Source: an uncultured bacterium
GTDB taxonomy: Bacteria > Elusimicrobiota > Elusimicrobia > Elusimicrobiales > Elusimicrobiaceae
Assembly (NCBI GenBank): GCA_949297775.1
Contig: CASFTM010000013.1
Coordinates: 1-38,823, forward strand
Direction: 5' to 3'
Length of the DNA: 38,823 nt
Under the pieces are notes generated by a model. The model was not told the origin of the DNA. It saw nothing but the letters and a program-made list of their open reading frames with translations, and ran no database searches. The translations under genes were made by a program, and so were the position numbers. Positions 17,336-25,524 of this stretch are shown one piece after another (position 1 is the stretch's first letter; every line of letters begins with the position of its first letter).

Positions 17336-18565
17336 ATGGTCAAACTGTTTAACAAAGCCCCCAAACGGCGCAATAATTTTATCAAACGGCCGGCCCTGTA
17401 TAAAGACCGCAGTGCGGCCTTTGGCGCGCGCCGGCAGGAAGGGTGGAAACCCCTGCGCCTGGACAGACGTTTGGCGTTTATCACGTTTGCGTTTGTATTG
17501 TTTGGGCTTATTTTTACCTATTCGTCCAGCGCGTTTGACTCCACCAGTTTTTTCAAACGCCAGCTTTTGTTTGATATAATGGGCGTGGCGGCGGCGCTGT
17601 TTTTATCGCAAACATACGACAAACTGCAAAAACTGAAAATCTTTTCCCCGATGAATTTAATGTACGCCACCTGGGTTCTGCTGATTATTGTGCTGTTTAC
17701 CCGCACCCAGGCCAACGTGCACCGCTGGATTGATTTCGGCTTTTTTAAACTGCAGCCTTCGGAAATTGCCAAAGTGACGCTTGTCATTTATGTAGCCGAT
17801 TATTTAGACAATGTTTCCGGAAGATTGGCGAAAAATTGGAAACTGCTGATCAAACCGATGGCGGTAGCCGGATTTACGCTGCTGCTGATCCTGGCGGAAA
17901 AAGACATCGGAACCCCCACGTTAATGGGAGCGGTGTTTGTGTTTATGCTGTTGGTGGCGGGAGCCAAGCTGAAACATCTGGCGGTGCCGGCGGTGGCGGT
18001 ATCCCCGCTTATCATACACCAGCTGTTGTTTGTGCCGTACCGCAGGGAGCGCATTTTTTCGTTCTTAAATCCGTTTGAAAAAGCCGGCAGCAGCGGCTAC
18101 CAGCTGGTGCAGTCGTTTTTGGCTGTGGGCTCGGGCGGCTGGTTCGGCAAAGGGCTGGGCAACAGCGAACTGAAACTGGAATACCTGCCCGCCGCGCATA
18201 CGGATTTTATTTTTTCCATTATGTGCGAAGAACTGGGCCTCTTGCGGGTAGTAGTTATTTTAGCGTTCTTTTGCTGGCTGCTCATACGCGGCATCAGCTT
18301 GGCGCGCGTGGCCAAAACCACGTTTCACAGCCTGGTTATTTTCGGGCTGACGATTACGATTTGTATGCAGGCGTTTTTTAATATGGCTATGGCGGTAGGG
18401 CTGCTGCCCACCAAAGGGATTGCCCTGCCGTTTTTCTCGTACGGCGGATCTTCCGTTATTATGACGTTGGTAATGATGGGCATCATCCTGAATATGGCAG
18501 CCGTAGACAACACCCAAAACAACCTGCGCGAAGACATTACCAATTACAAAAATAGGAATAAATAA
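17336..18565 (+). CDS. ftsW: Septal peptidoglycan glycosyltransferase FtsW (SEDS family)
   Basis: 409 aa polytopic membrane protein. It begins with a basic cytoplasmic tail of about 45 residues, longer than usual, then has about ten helices. SEDS signatures: RWIDFGFFKLQPSEIAK, the QSFLAVGSGGWFGKGLGNS loop in pieces, HTDFIFSIMCEELGLL, and PFFSYGGSSVI near the end. It polymerises lipid II with FtsI. I choose FtsW rather than RodA from its place in the dcw cluster beside ftsI, mraY and murG. The start is 3 bases after the mraY stop, with no separate ribosome site. Confidence 0.92.
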   Translation: MVKLFNKAPKRRNNFIKRPALYKDRSAAFGARRQEGWKPLRLDRRLAFITFAFVLFGLIFTYSSSAFDSTSFFKRQLLFDIMGVAAALFLSQTYDKLQKLKIFSPMNLMYATWVLLIIVLFTRTQANVHRWIDFGFFKLQPSEIAKVTLVIYVADYLDNVSGRLAKNWKLLIKPMAVAGFTLLLILAEKDIGTPTLMGAVFVFMLLVAGAKLKHLAVPAVAVSPLIIHQLLFVPYRRERIFSFLNPFEKAGSSGYQLVQSFLAVGSGGWFGKGLGNSELKLEYLPAAHTDFIFSIMCEELGLLRVVVILAFFCWLLIRGISLARVAKTTFHSLVIFGLTITICMQAFFNMAMAVGLLPTKGIALPFFSYGGSSVIMTLVMMGIILNMAAVDNTQNNLREDITNYKNRNK

Positions 18566-18569
18566 CTTT

Positions 18570-19658
18570 ATGAACAAACGTTTCTTAATAGCTTCCGGCG
18601 GAACCGGAGGACACTTTTATCCCGGCTTGGCCTTAGGCAAAGAACTGCGCCGGCAGGGGCTGGCCGTATTATTTATTGTGCGCAAAAACGACCCGGCCGC
18701 CCAAGTGCTGGAAACGCATAAACTGCGCTACCGTGAAATTGATTTTACGGGCCTGCCCCGCTCTATCAATCCCTTGCGGCATTTGCGCTTTTGGGGGAAA
18801 TTTTTTAAATCCCTCTGCGAAACCCGCCGCATTATTAAAGAATTCCGCCCGGATGTGGCTGTTGGCACGGGGGGATATATCTCGTTCCCGCTGGTGTTTA
18901 TGGCGCATTTTGCGGGCGTCAAAACTGCCGTGCACGACTCCAACGCTCGGCTGGGTCTTTCCAACCAAATCTGCGGTAAATTTGCCGATTTGTTTATGCT
19001 GGGGCTGCCCATTAACAAAAAACTTAAAAACGCCGTTCTGACCAGCACGCCTATCCGCCGGGAATTTGCCGACACGCCCGATAAAACCGCCATTTTGGAA
19101 GGATTGGGGCTGGACGCGGACAAACGCACCGTGCTCATTTTTGGCGGCAGCCAGGGGGCCAAAGGGCTTAACACGGCGTGCGCGGAAATAGTGGGGAAAC
19201 TGGCTAAACGCTCCTCCTCGTGGCAATTTATCCATATCACCGGGGAACGCTGGTTTGGCATGATACGGGAAAGCTACGGCGGGTTAACGAATGTGGCGGT
19301 ACTGCCGTATTCCCACGAAATTTACGCCTTGATGCGCGTGGCGGATTTAGCCGTCTGCCGAAGCGGCGCCAGCACATTGGCGGAACTGATGTACTGCCGC
19401 CTGCCGGCTGTTTTGGTGCCGTTCCCGCACGCAGCGGCGGACCACCAATATTATAACGCTAAAATTTTAGCGGACGCCGGCTGTGCGCGGGTAATACGCG
19501 AAGATAAAAATTTAAAAAATAACCTTTGGCGCGTTTTTACGCGCCTGACCAGCCGCAACAAAGAACTATTCCGTATGCGCGGCGCTTATAAACGGCTGCG
19601 TATTCCCAACCCGATGACGGCTGCAAAAGCCATTGTGAACCGGCTGCGTAATTTATAA
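18570..19658 (+). CDS. murG: UDP-GlcNAc:lipid I N-acetylglucosaminyltransferase MurG
   Basis: 362 aa GT-B fold glycosyltransferase. It turns lipid I into lipid II at the inner face of the membrane. The N-terminal GGTGGHFYPGLALGKEL loop, DVAVGTGGYISFP, the second-domain GGSQGAKGLN and the UDP-GlcNAc site RSGASTLAELM are visible. It is the last gene of the operon that begins at mnmE, and a strong terminator follows its stop by 5 bases. murC, murB, ddl, ftsQ, ftsA and ftsZ do not follow here. Confidence 0.95.
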   Translation: MNKRFLIASGGTGGHFYPGLALGKELRRQGLAVLFIVRKNDPAAQVLETHKLRYREIDFTGLPRSINPLRHLRFWGKFFKSLCETRRIIKEFRPDVAVGTGGYISFPLVFMAHFAGVKTAVHDSNARLGLSNQICGKFADLFMLGLPINKKLKNAVLTSTPIRREFADTPDKTAILEGLGLDADKRTVLIFGGSQGAKGLNTACAEIVGKLAKRSSSWQFIHITGERWFGMIRESYGGLTNVAVLPYSHEIYALMRVADLAVCRSGASTLAELMYCRLPAVLVPFPHAAADHQYYNAKILADAGCARVIREDKNLKNNLWRVFTRLTSRNKELFRMRGAYKRLRIPNPMTAAKAIVNRLRNL

Positions 19659-19663
19659 AAAGG

Positions 19664-19690
19664 AAATCCGCTGCTCAGCAGCGGATTTTT
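19664..19690 (+). terminator. Terminator of the mnmE-murG operon
   Basis: A 10-bp perfect stem (19664-19673 with 19679-19688) and a 5-nt loop, running into a T-rich tail. The rest of the gap to 19838 shows nothing I can name. Confidence 0.88.
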
Positions 19691-19838
19691 ATTTCTGCCG
19701 CCGTCAAGATGTTTCTTTCCGCCGGCGGCGTGTGCGGCATTCTTTTTTAATTTAGTAATAATGCGGGGAAGTTTTTAAACATTCTATCGTAACTGCAGGA
19801 TAGGGGGATTTCCACCCGCCAGCTATTTTAGGCATAAA

Positions 19839-19861
19839 AACCCCGGCTTAACGCCGGGGTT
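19839..19861 (-). terminator. Terminator of the prepilin gene
   Basis: A 9-bp stem (19839-19847 with 19853-19861) and a 5-nt loop, followed by TTTTTATG on the minus strand, immediately after the prepilin stop codon. Confidence 0.88.
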
Positions 19862-19864
19862 AAA

Positions 19865-20329
19865 TTAAATACCTGCAAAGAATTTGCACATTTGTTCGGC
19901 GGTTTCCGGATCGCTGGACCCGGGCGTGCAGCCTTTTAACGTGCCGCCGGTGCCATCCAAGTCCGGTTTTTGCCACAAGGTATACAACGTATCGCCGTTG
20001 TCTATGCGCGCTACATTCACCTGTCCGTTTGCACCGCCCAAGGTGTAGGTAAACAATTCCGTCGTATAGACGGTGCCGTCCCCATTCCACTGGCCGCCGC
20101 GCAAGTCCACGTCCGCAATTTGGTTGCGGTTACTAATAACTGATTCATTCGGATTGGCCTGGAAATAGCGTTGGGAAGCGTCCACAATCGCTTTGGCGTT
20201 AATCATCGCTTCCGCCATGCGGGATTTTTCCACCGCCGTTTCAAACTGCGGCAAAGCAATGGCCGTTAAAATACCGATAATCAACACGACCACCATTAAT
20301 TCAATTAACGTAAAGCCCTGTTTATTCAT
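19865..20329 (-). CDS. Type IV prepilin-like protein
   Basis: 154 aa. Class III signal: MNKQG, with cleavage expected after Gly5, then FTLIELMVVVLIIGILTAIA with Glu at mature position +5 and the hydrophobic assembly helix. After the helix comes ETAVEKSRMAEAM, a form I associate with the many pilin-like proteins of Elusimicrobiota. The globular part has two cysteines near the end (GCTPG and EQMCKF), likely a C-terminal disulphide loop. It is a single gene with no pilus machinery nearby, so the assembly system must be encoded elsewhere. AAGGAGA precedes the ATG, and a good promoter lies at 20364-20391. Confidence 0.9.
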   Translation of the reverse strand: MNKQGFTLIELMVVVLIIGILTAIALPQFETAVEKSRMAEAMINAKAIVDASQRYFQANPNESVISNRNQIADVDLRGGQWNGDGTVYTTELFTYTLGGANGQVNVARIDNGDTLYTLWQKPDLDGTGGTLKGCTPGSSDPETAEQMCKFFAGI

Positions 20330-20363
20330 ACATTCTCCTTAAAAATAAATTCCTGATAAAAAT

Positions 20364-20391
20364 AGTATACAATTTTTCTTCTGTTTCTCAA
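20364..20391 (-). promoter_or_regulatory. Promoter of the prepilin gene
   Basis: On the minus strand TTGAGA, a 16-nt spacer and TATACT form a near-consensus sigma-70-type promoter about 35 nt upstream of the ATG. Confidence 0.7.
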
Positions 20392-20431
20392 CGGGTGTTT
20401 TCCCAGTTGTTTTTTTAGAAAAAATATATTA

Positions 20432-20465
20432 AACTAATATATGAACATATGTTCATATATTAGTT
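20432..20465. promoter_or_regulatory. Operator for the ArsR/SmtB-type metal repressor
   Basis: A perfect 34-bp palindrome centred between 20448 and 20449. Its core TATGAACATATGTTCATA has the arrangement of known SmtB/ZiaR/CadC-type sites. It ends 15 bases before the repressor gene, so bound repressor would block the arsR-cadA promoter. It could also affect the divergent prepilin promoter 40 bases away. Confidence 0.88.
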
Positions 20466-20480
20466 ATATAGGATTTAATT

Positions 20481-20822
20481 ATGCCTGCTAAAATAAAAAC
20501 TGCCAAAAGCCATACCTGCAAGCCTTCGCTTAAACTGCCGGAAGAAACCCTCTACGATTTGGCGGACTTGTTTAAAGTGTTTGGCGACAGCACCCGCCTG
20601 CGTATTTTGTGCGCTTTGTTCGGGTGCGAACAATGCGTCCAGCATATTGCCGATGAACTGGGAATGACTCAGTCGGCCATTTCCCACCAATTGCGGTTTT
20701 TAAAACAAAACAAATTGGTCAAAAACCGCCGGGAGGGGAAAACGGTGTTTTATTCCCTGGCGGATGAACACGTCAAACGGATTTTTGACCAAGGGTTGGA
20801 ACACATTCGGGAGGGGTTATGA
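20481..20822 (+). CDS. ArsR/SmtB-family metal-responsive repressor (Zn/Cd type)
   Basis: 113 aa winged-helix repressor. It releases its operator when metal binds. Recognition helix region: QHIADELGMTQSAISHQLRFL. The alpha-5 zinc site is complete: D95-x-H97-x10-H108-x2-E111, the same spacing as in SmtB. Cysteines near the N-terminus (C13) and in GCEQCVQH (C49, C52) suggest part of a CadC-like alpha-3N site, but the second Cys of the CxC pair is Gln. The operator palindrome lies directly upstream, and the stop overlaps the ATG of the metal pump, so repressor and pump form one autoregulated operon. Confidence 0.92.
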   Translation: MPAKIKTAKSHTCKPSLKLPEETLYDLADLFKVFGDSTRLRILCALFGCEQCVQHIADELGMTQSAISHQLRFLKQNKLVKNRREGKTVFYSLADEHVKRIFDQGLEHIREGL

Positions 20823-22738
20823 GCCATTTACATCATACTTCTAAAGCGTGCAGCAGCTGCAGCGCCTGCGCGTGTGCGCACGGCGGGCAGAGCGGGGCTT
20901 CGGGCGGCGAATGGAAAAAGCTGGCGGCTTCCGCCGTTTTATTTGCGGCGGCTTTGCTGGTACCGGGCGGTTTGTGGCTCAAATTGCCGCTGTATGTGCT
21001 TTCGTATTTATTAAGCGGGGCGGAGGTGCTCATTAAATCGGCCCGAAACATCCGGGCCGGAGAAGTGTTTGACGAGAACTTTTTAATGGCACTGGCTACG
21101 TTTGGCGCGTGGGCCATCGGCGAGTATCCGGAAGCCACGGCAGTGATGCTTTTCTACCAAACGGGGGAACTGCTGCAGGAATACGCGGCAGGGAAATCCC
21201 GGCGCAGTATTGTTAAATTAATGGATTTGCGGCCCGAGTTCGCCCGCGTGGTGCGCCAGGGAAAAGAAGCGGAAGAGAACCCCCGCACGGTGTCGGTGGG
21301 GGAGATTACCCGCGTGCGCCCCGGCGAACGAGTGCCGCTGGACGGCGTGATTGTGGGCGGGGAAGGGCATTTAGACGCTTCCGCCCTGACGGGGGAAACG
21401 CGCCCGCTTACGGCAACAAACGGGCAAACGGTGCTGGCAGGATGCATCAGCATAGACGGTACTTTAGATATCCGCACCCAAAAAACATATGAAAACTCCG
21501 CCGTAGCCAAAATTTTAGAGCTGGCGGAAAACGCCGCCAACAAAAAATCCAAGGCCGAAAAATTCATCACCCGCTTTGCCCGCGTCTATACGCCGGCGGT
21601 GGTATTGGTGGCGGTATTGGTGGCGGCGGTGCCGCCGCTGGTATGGGCGGATGCATCGTTTAAAACGTGGTTTTACCGCGCGCTTATTTTCCTGGTTATT
21701 TCGTGCCCGTGTGCGCTGGTGCTTTCGGTCCCGTTGGGATTTTTCGGCGGGATTGGCGGCGCGGCCAAAAACGGTATTTTAATTAAGGGCGGTTCTTACC
21801 TGGAACGCCTGGCCCATATCTACACGCTGGCTTTTGACAAAACCGGCACCCTTACCCAAGGGGTTTTTGAAGTGACTTCCGTCGTTCCTGCCGCCGGCGT
21901 ATCCCCGGAGGAAGTACTGCGGCTGGCAGCCTTGGCGGAGCAACATTCCAACCACCCTATCGCCAAAGCCGTTTTAAAAAACGCCCGGGAAAACATCTTA
22001 GTTCCCGTCAAAGAAATCAGCCTGACGGAACGGGCCGGCGAAGGGGTGGAAGCTTTGTGCGAAAAAACCGCCATACTGGCTGGAAATAAGCGTTTAATGG
22101 AACGTTTTAACATAGCCGGGCTGCAGCCGGGGACGGGAACCTGCGTGTATGTAGCCGCCAATGGTGTATATAAAGGGCGAATAGAAGTGGGTGATAAACC
22201 CAAACCCGGAGCGAAAGACGCGGTGCTGGAACTGAAAAAATGGGTCAAGCAACTGGTTATCTTAAGCGGGGACGCGCCCGAAGCAGTACAGCAAACGGCG
22301 CAGGAATTGGGAATTTCCCACGCATACGGAGGGCTGCTGCCCGGCGGAAAAGTGGAAAAGCTGGAATCTTTCATAAAATCCGCCCCGGCAGGTGCGGTAA
22401 TCGCTTTTGCCGGGGACGGCATTAACGACGCGCCGGTACTGGCGCGGGCCGATTTGGCTATTGCCATGGGGGCCCTAGGTTCCGATGCCGCCATTGAAGC
22501 CGCCGACGTGGTGCTGATGACCGATGAACTAAAAAAAATAGCCGTCGGTATCCGCATTTCCCGCAAGACGCTGTTGGTCGTTAAGCAAAACATTGTGTTT
22601 GCTTTGACGGTAAAAGCGGCGGTGCTGGTGCTGGGCGTAATGGGGCTTGCCAATATGTGGGCGGCGGTATTTGCCGATGTGGGCGTATCGCTTTTGGCGG
22701 TGTGCAATTCCCTTAGGCCGCTGTATTTTAAGGAATAG
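20819..22738 (+). CDS. P1B-type heavy-metal exporting ATPase (Zn2+/Cd2+/Pb2+ type)
   Basis: 639 aa inner-membrane pump. CPC metal motif at 296-298 (SCPCALVLS), phosphorylated Asp340 in DKTGTLT, TGET at 191-194, HP at 379-380, and GDGINDAP at 532-539. Lys599 in the penultimate membrane region and Asp620 in FADVGVSLL match the Zn/Cd/Pb subgroup (P1B-2). No HMA domain is present. Instead the first 22 residues form a Cys/His-rich leader (HLHH, CSSCSACACAH). It is translated from an ATGA overlap with its ArsR-type repressor. Zn or Cd export is inferred from subgroup residues and repressor site. Confidence 0.92.
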   Translation: MSHLHHTSKACSSCSACACAHGGQSGASGGEWKKLAASAVLFAAALLVPGGLWLKLPLYVLSYLLSGAEVLIKSARNIRAGEVFDENFLMALATFGAWAIGEYPEATAVMLFYQTGELLQEYAAGKSRRSIVKLMDLRPEFARVVRQGKEAEENPRTVSVGEITRVRPGERVPLDGVIVGGEGHLDASALTGETRPLTATNGQTVLAGCISIDGTLDIRTQKTYENSAVAKILELAENAANKKSKAEKFITRFARVYTPAVVLVAVLVAAVPPLVWADASFKTWFYRALIFLVISCPCALVLSVPLGFFGGIGGAAKNGILIKGGSYLERLAHIYTLAFDKTGTLTQGVFEVTSVVPAAGVSPEEVLRLAALAEQHSNHPIAKAVLKNARENILVPVKEISLTERAGEGVEALCEKTAILAGNKRLMERFNIAGLQPGTGTCVYVAANGVYKGRIEVGDKPKPGAKDAVLELKKWVKQLVILSGDAPEAVQQTAQELGISHAYGGLLPGGKVEKLESFIKSAPAGAVIAFAGDGINDAPVLARADLAIAMGALGSDAAIEAADVVLMTDELKKIAVGIRISRKTLLVVKQNIVFALTVKAAVLVLGVMGLANMWAAVFADVGVSLLAVCNSLRPLYFKE

Positions 22739-22755
22739 CATCTCCCTGCACGTAA

Positions 22756-22790
22756 TAAGAAATCCCCGGGGTACGCCCGGGGATTTCTTA
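22756..22790 (+). terminator. Terminator of the metal-resistance operon
   Basis: A perfect 15-bp stem (22756-22770 with 22776-22790) with loop GTACG, 17 bases after the pump gene stop. Confidence 0.85.
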
Positions 22791-22836
22791 TAGTATCTTT
22801 CACCTTAGCAAAACTTTGGAGAAATTCAAACACATA

Positions 22837-22864
22837 AAAATCCCGCTCTTGCAAGCGGGATTTT
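22837..22864 (-). terminator. Terminator of the tyrS-mltG operon
   Basis: An 11-bp perfect stem (22837-22847 with 22854-22864) and a 6-nt loop, ending in TTTT on the minus strand, 15 bases past the mltG stop. Confidence 0.88.
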
Positions 22865-22879
22865 CAGCAAATCTACCGT

Positions 22880-23845
22880 TTATCTGCCGCGGATACGGCG
22901 GATGTTGCGGCGGTGTTCGTCGTATGTTTTAGAGAACACGTGCCGCCCGCCCGTATCGGCCACAAAATAAAGGGCGTCAAAATTTTTCTCCGGATTGAGC
23001 ACGCCCAAAACGGACTCCCGGCTGGGGTTGCAAATGGGCCCCGGCGGCAGGCCGGCGTTGCGGTAGGTGTTATACGGGGATTTTACCCGCAAATCTTTAT
23101 AAGTAAGGCCTTTTTTCCAGTAGCGGTTTTCTTTTAAGTTATACCCCAGCGCATATTGCACCGTCGGATCCGCTTCCAAGCGCTTGCCTATGCGGAAGCG
23201 GTTCAAATAAACGGCGGCAATTTTAGGCCGTTCATCGTGGCGAACTGCCTCCCGCTCCACAATAGAAGCTATCGTCAGCACCTGTTTTTCGGTTAAATCC
23301 GTCGGATACTGCCGAAACAGCGGGGCGATGTTTTTGCGGTATTGCAGGAGCATTTCGTCCACTACTTTTTGGGCGGGGGTGTTTTCCGCAAACAAATAGG
23401 TGGAGGGGAACAAATAGCCTTCCAGGTTTTTTTCGCGCACAATATCCAAGAAAGCCTGCGCGTCCGTGATTCCTTTTTCGGCAAGCAAGTCAGCCATTTC
23501 TTCGCTTCGCCAGCCTTCCAAAAAAGTTACTTTTTCATAGTGGGTGCACTTGCCGCTTTTGATGCAGTTAATTACTTCAAAAGACGAAGTGTTTTTACGC
23601 AAATCAAACCGACCGGCTTTTAAATCCTTTGCCGATGAGGTCAGGCGCATAAGTGCTTTAAAGAACCACTCACTGCGGATAATGCCTTTTTCTTTTAGCA
23701 TACGCGCCACGTCGGCGCCGCTTTGGCCCTGTTCAATTTTCACCACCACCAGCGGCCCTTTGCTAAAAAAGCATTCTTTCAGCGTCCAGCAACCGCCGAG
23801 GCATATGCACAGCACCAAGCACAGCAAAAAGATAAATTTTTTCAT
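22880..23845 (-). CDS. mltG: Endolytic murein transglycosylase MltG (YceG-like)
   Basis: 321 aa. MltG cleaves nascent glycan strands next to the membrane and so terminates chain growth. LysM-like N-terminal segment (VVKIEQGQSGADVARMLKEKGII), then the YceG catalytic domain with the Glu in IASIVEREAV, and blocks EADPTVQYALGY, SPYNTYRNAGLPPGPICNP and FDALYFVADTGGRHVFSKTYDEH. The N-terminus MKKFIFLLCLVLCICLGGC reads as a lipoprotein signal (LGGC) rather than a plain membrane anchor, which would be unusual for MltG. It lies 4 bases downstream of tyrS. Confidence 0.92.
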   Translation of the reverse strand: MKKFIFLLCLVLCICLGGCWTLKECFFSKGPLVVVKIEQGQSGADVARMLKEKGIIRSEWFFKALMRLTSSAKDLKAGRFDLRKNTSSFEVINCIKSGKCTHYEKVTFLEGWRSEEMADLLAEKGITDAQAFLDIVREKNLEGYLFPSTYLFAENTPAQKVVDEMLLQYRKNIAPLFRQYPTDLTEKQVLTIASIVEREAVRHDERPKIAAVYLNRFRIGKRLEADPTVQYALGYNLKENRYWKKGLTYKDLRVKSPYNTYRNAGLPPGPICNPSRESVLGVLNPEKNFDALYFVADTGGRHVFSKTYDEHRRNIRRIRGR

Positions 23846-23849
23846 TTCG

Positions 23850-25010
23850 CTACTTCACCAACTTAAAGAAATGACGTTTGCCCACTTGCAACACATCGCC
23901 GTTTTCAAACGCCAGCGGCGCGTCCGCGGTTACTTTTTCGCCTTTTAACCGTACGGCACCCTGGTCAATTAAGCCGCGGGCTTTGTTTTTGCTCTGCGCC
24001 GCGCCCGCCGCAAAAATAACTGCCGACAGCAACGCCCCTTCTTCCGGCTTAAATTCCGGGATATCGGTAGGCAGTTCTTTTTTGGAAAATACTTTTTCAA
24101 AATTTTCCAATGCTGCCGCCGCCGCTTCCGGCCCGTGGAAGCGCGTTACCAAAAGTCCCGCCAGTTTCTTCTTGGCGGCCATCGGGTGGATGGTTTTAAT
24201 ATCGTCCATATTTTCAGACGTCAACAGCTCGTAGTACATCGGCATCAGTTCGTCCGGGATGGACATCAATTTGCCAAACATATCACCCGGCTCGTCGCTT
24301 AGGCCCACATAGTTGCCGTAGGATTTGGACATTTTCTTCGCGCCGTCCAACCCCACCAAAAGCGGTACCGTAATGGCTACCTGCGGCTCCTGCCCGTGGT
24401 TTTTCTGCAGTTGGCGCCCGACCAGCAGGTTAAAAATCTGGTCCGTTCCTCCCAGCTCCACATCCGCTTCCAGGGCTACCGAGTCCTGCCCCTGGAACAA
24501 ACTGTAAAGCACTTCCAGCATACTAATCGGGTTGCCCGCCGCCATACGTTTTTTAAAATCGTCGCGTTCCAAAACCTGCGCCACCGTTACTTTTTGAAGC
24601 GTTTGCAGCAGTTCTTTGCCGGAAACAAACGGGTCCAGCCATTCGCTGTTAAAGCGGACTTCGGTTTTGGCCGGGTCCAACACTTTAAACGCCTGGTCAG
24701 TATAGGTTTTGGCGTTTTCCAAAATTTTCTCGCGCGGAAGAACGGGGCGGGTGGAATCACGCCCGGACGGGTCGCCCACGGCGGCGGTAAAATCCCCAAT
24801 TACCAGCACGGCTTTATGCCCCAAATCCTGAAAGCGGCGCAATAAAGAAAGCGCTACGCTGTGCCCCAGGTGCAAATCGGCGCTGGTCGGGTCGCACCCC
24901 AGTTTTACTTTTAAGGTTTTTCCGCTTTCCAATTTTTTGGCTAAATCGGCTTTAGACACTACATCCACGCAGCCGCGCGTTAAAAAATTGATTTGTTCTT
25001 CCACAGTCAT
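23850..25010 (-). CDS. tyrS: Tyrosyl-tRNA synthetase
   Basis: 386 aa class I aminoacyl-tRNA synthetase. The HIGH-type motif is HLGH at 47-50 within KLGCDPTSADLHLGH, and KMSKS is at 226-230 (KKMSKSYGNYV). Further TyrRS blocks are VIGDFTAAVGDPSGRD and ELGGTDQIFNLLVGR. A C-terminal S4-like RNA-binding domain follows (SKNKARGLIDQGAVRLKGEKV). GGAGATATAAA precedes the ATG, and a TAAAAT hexamer lies about 40 nt upstream of it. mltG follows in the same transcript. Confidence 0.96.
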   Translation of the reverse strand: MTVEEQINFLTRGCVDVVSKADLAKKLESGKTLKVKLGCDPTSADLHLGHSVALSLLRRFQDLGHKAVLVIGDFTAAVGDPSGRDSTRPVLPREKILENAKTYTDQAFKVLDPAKTEVRFNSEWLDPFVSGKELLQTLQKVTVAQVLERDDFKKRMAAGNPISMLEVLYSLFQGQDSVALEADVELGGTDQIFNLLVGRQLQKNHGQEPQVAITVPLLVGLDGAKKMSKSYGNYVGLSDEPGDMFGKLMSIPDELMPMYYELLTSENMDDIKTIHPMAAKKKLAGLLVTRFHGPEAAAAALENFEKVFSKKELPTDIPEFKPEEGALLSAVIFAAGAAQSKNKARGLIDQGAVRLKGEKVTADAPLAFENGDVLQVGKRHFFKLVK

Positions 25011-25065
25011 TTTATATCTCCATCAAAACGGGTATTTTTTATATTTTACCATATACAAACCAAAA

Positions 25066-25090
25066 CCGCCCGCCGGTTTAGGGCGGGCGG
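25066..25090 (-). terminator. Terminator of the gmk-DUF805 operon
   Basis: A 9-bp GC-rich stem (25066-25074 with 25082-25090) followed by TTTTGGTTTG on the minus strand, 17 bases past the last DUF805 gene. Confidence 0.75.
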
Positions 25091-25107
25091 TGCTGTTTGC
25101 AAATTAT

Positions 25108-25434
25108 TTAATATTCAATCGGCGGTCCAAAACGGTTATATGCCCGTACCCCCGGCCATACGCACAACACCAAAACAGCCAGCGGGAAAAAAAGCACCGC
25201 CAAAAACCACCAGCCGGACAAGTCCATATCGTGCAAGCGGCGCACCGACGCAACCCACCACGATGCAAACGCCAAAAGCAAAATGCCGCTTCCTAAAAAC
25301 AAAAATAACAACGCCACCGGGTTCAGGCTTTCGCCTTTTCCGCCCAGCACCCAAAACAGCATTCCCACGCCGTACAGTACCGCCAAAACGCCCAACCGGA
25401 TAATATATCCCAGCCGGCCCAATCTTGTATTCAT
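25108..25434 (-). CDS. DUF805-family membrane protein
   Basis: 108 aa with about three or four membrane helices. The family motif RRLHDMDLSGWWFLA is present. Its function is unknown in all bacteria I know of. It follows a longer DUF805 gene by 90 bases on the same strand, and the two share the RRLHD-LSG motif, so they look like an old tandem duplication. GGGGGG lies 6 bases upstream of the ATG, and a strong terminator follows. Confidence 0.8.
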   Translation of the reverse strand: MNTRLGRLGYIIRLGVLAVLYGVGMLFWVLGGKGESLNPVALLFLFLGSGILLLAFASWWVASVRRLHDMDLSGWWFLAVLFFPLAVLVLCVWPGVRAYNRFGPPIEY

Positions 25435-25524
25435 AATACCCCCCTTATGTGAAGTAGTATAACAAACCCGCAGGAGCCCAACCGCTCTAAAAAAGGGTTA
25501 GTACGGTTGCTGTATAGCCGCCGG

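Noticed and set aside
21820-22854. 344-codon frame antisense to the metal ATPase
   Set aside because: It runs through the terminator at 22756-22790, has no ribosome site and no recognisable motif, while the sense gene has every P-type ATPase signature.
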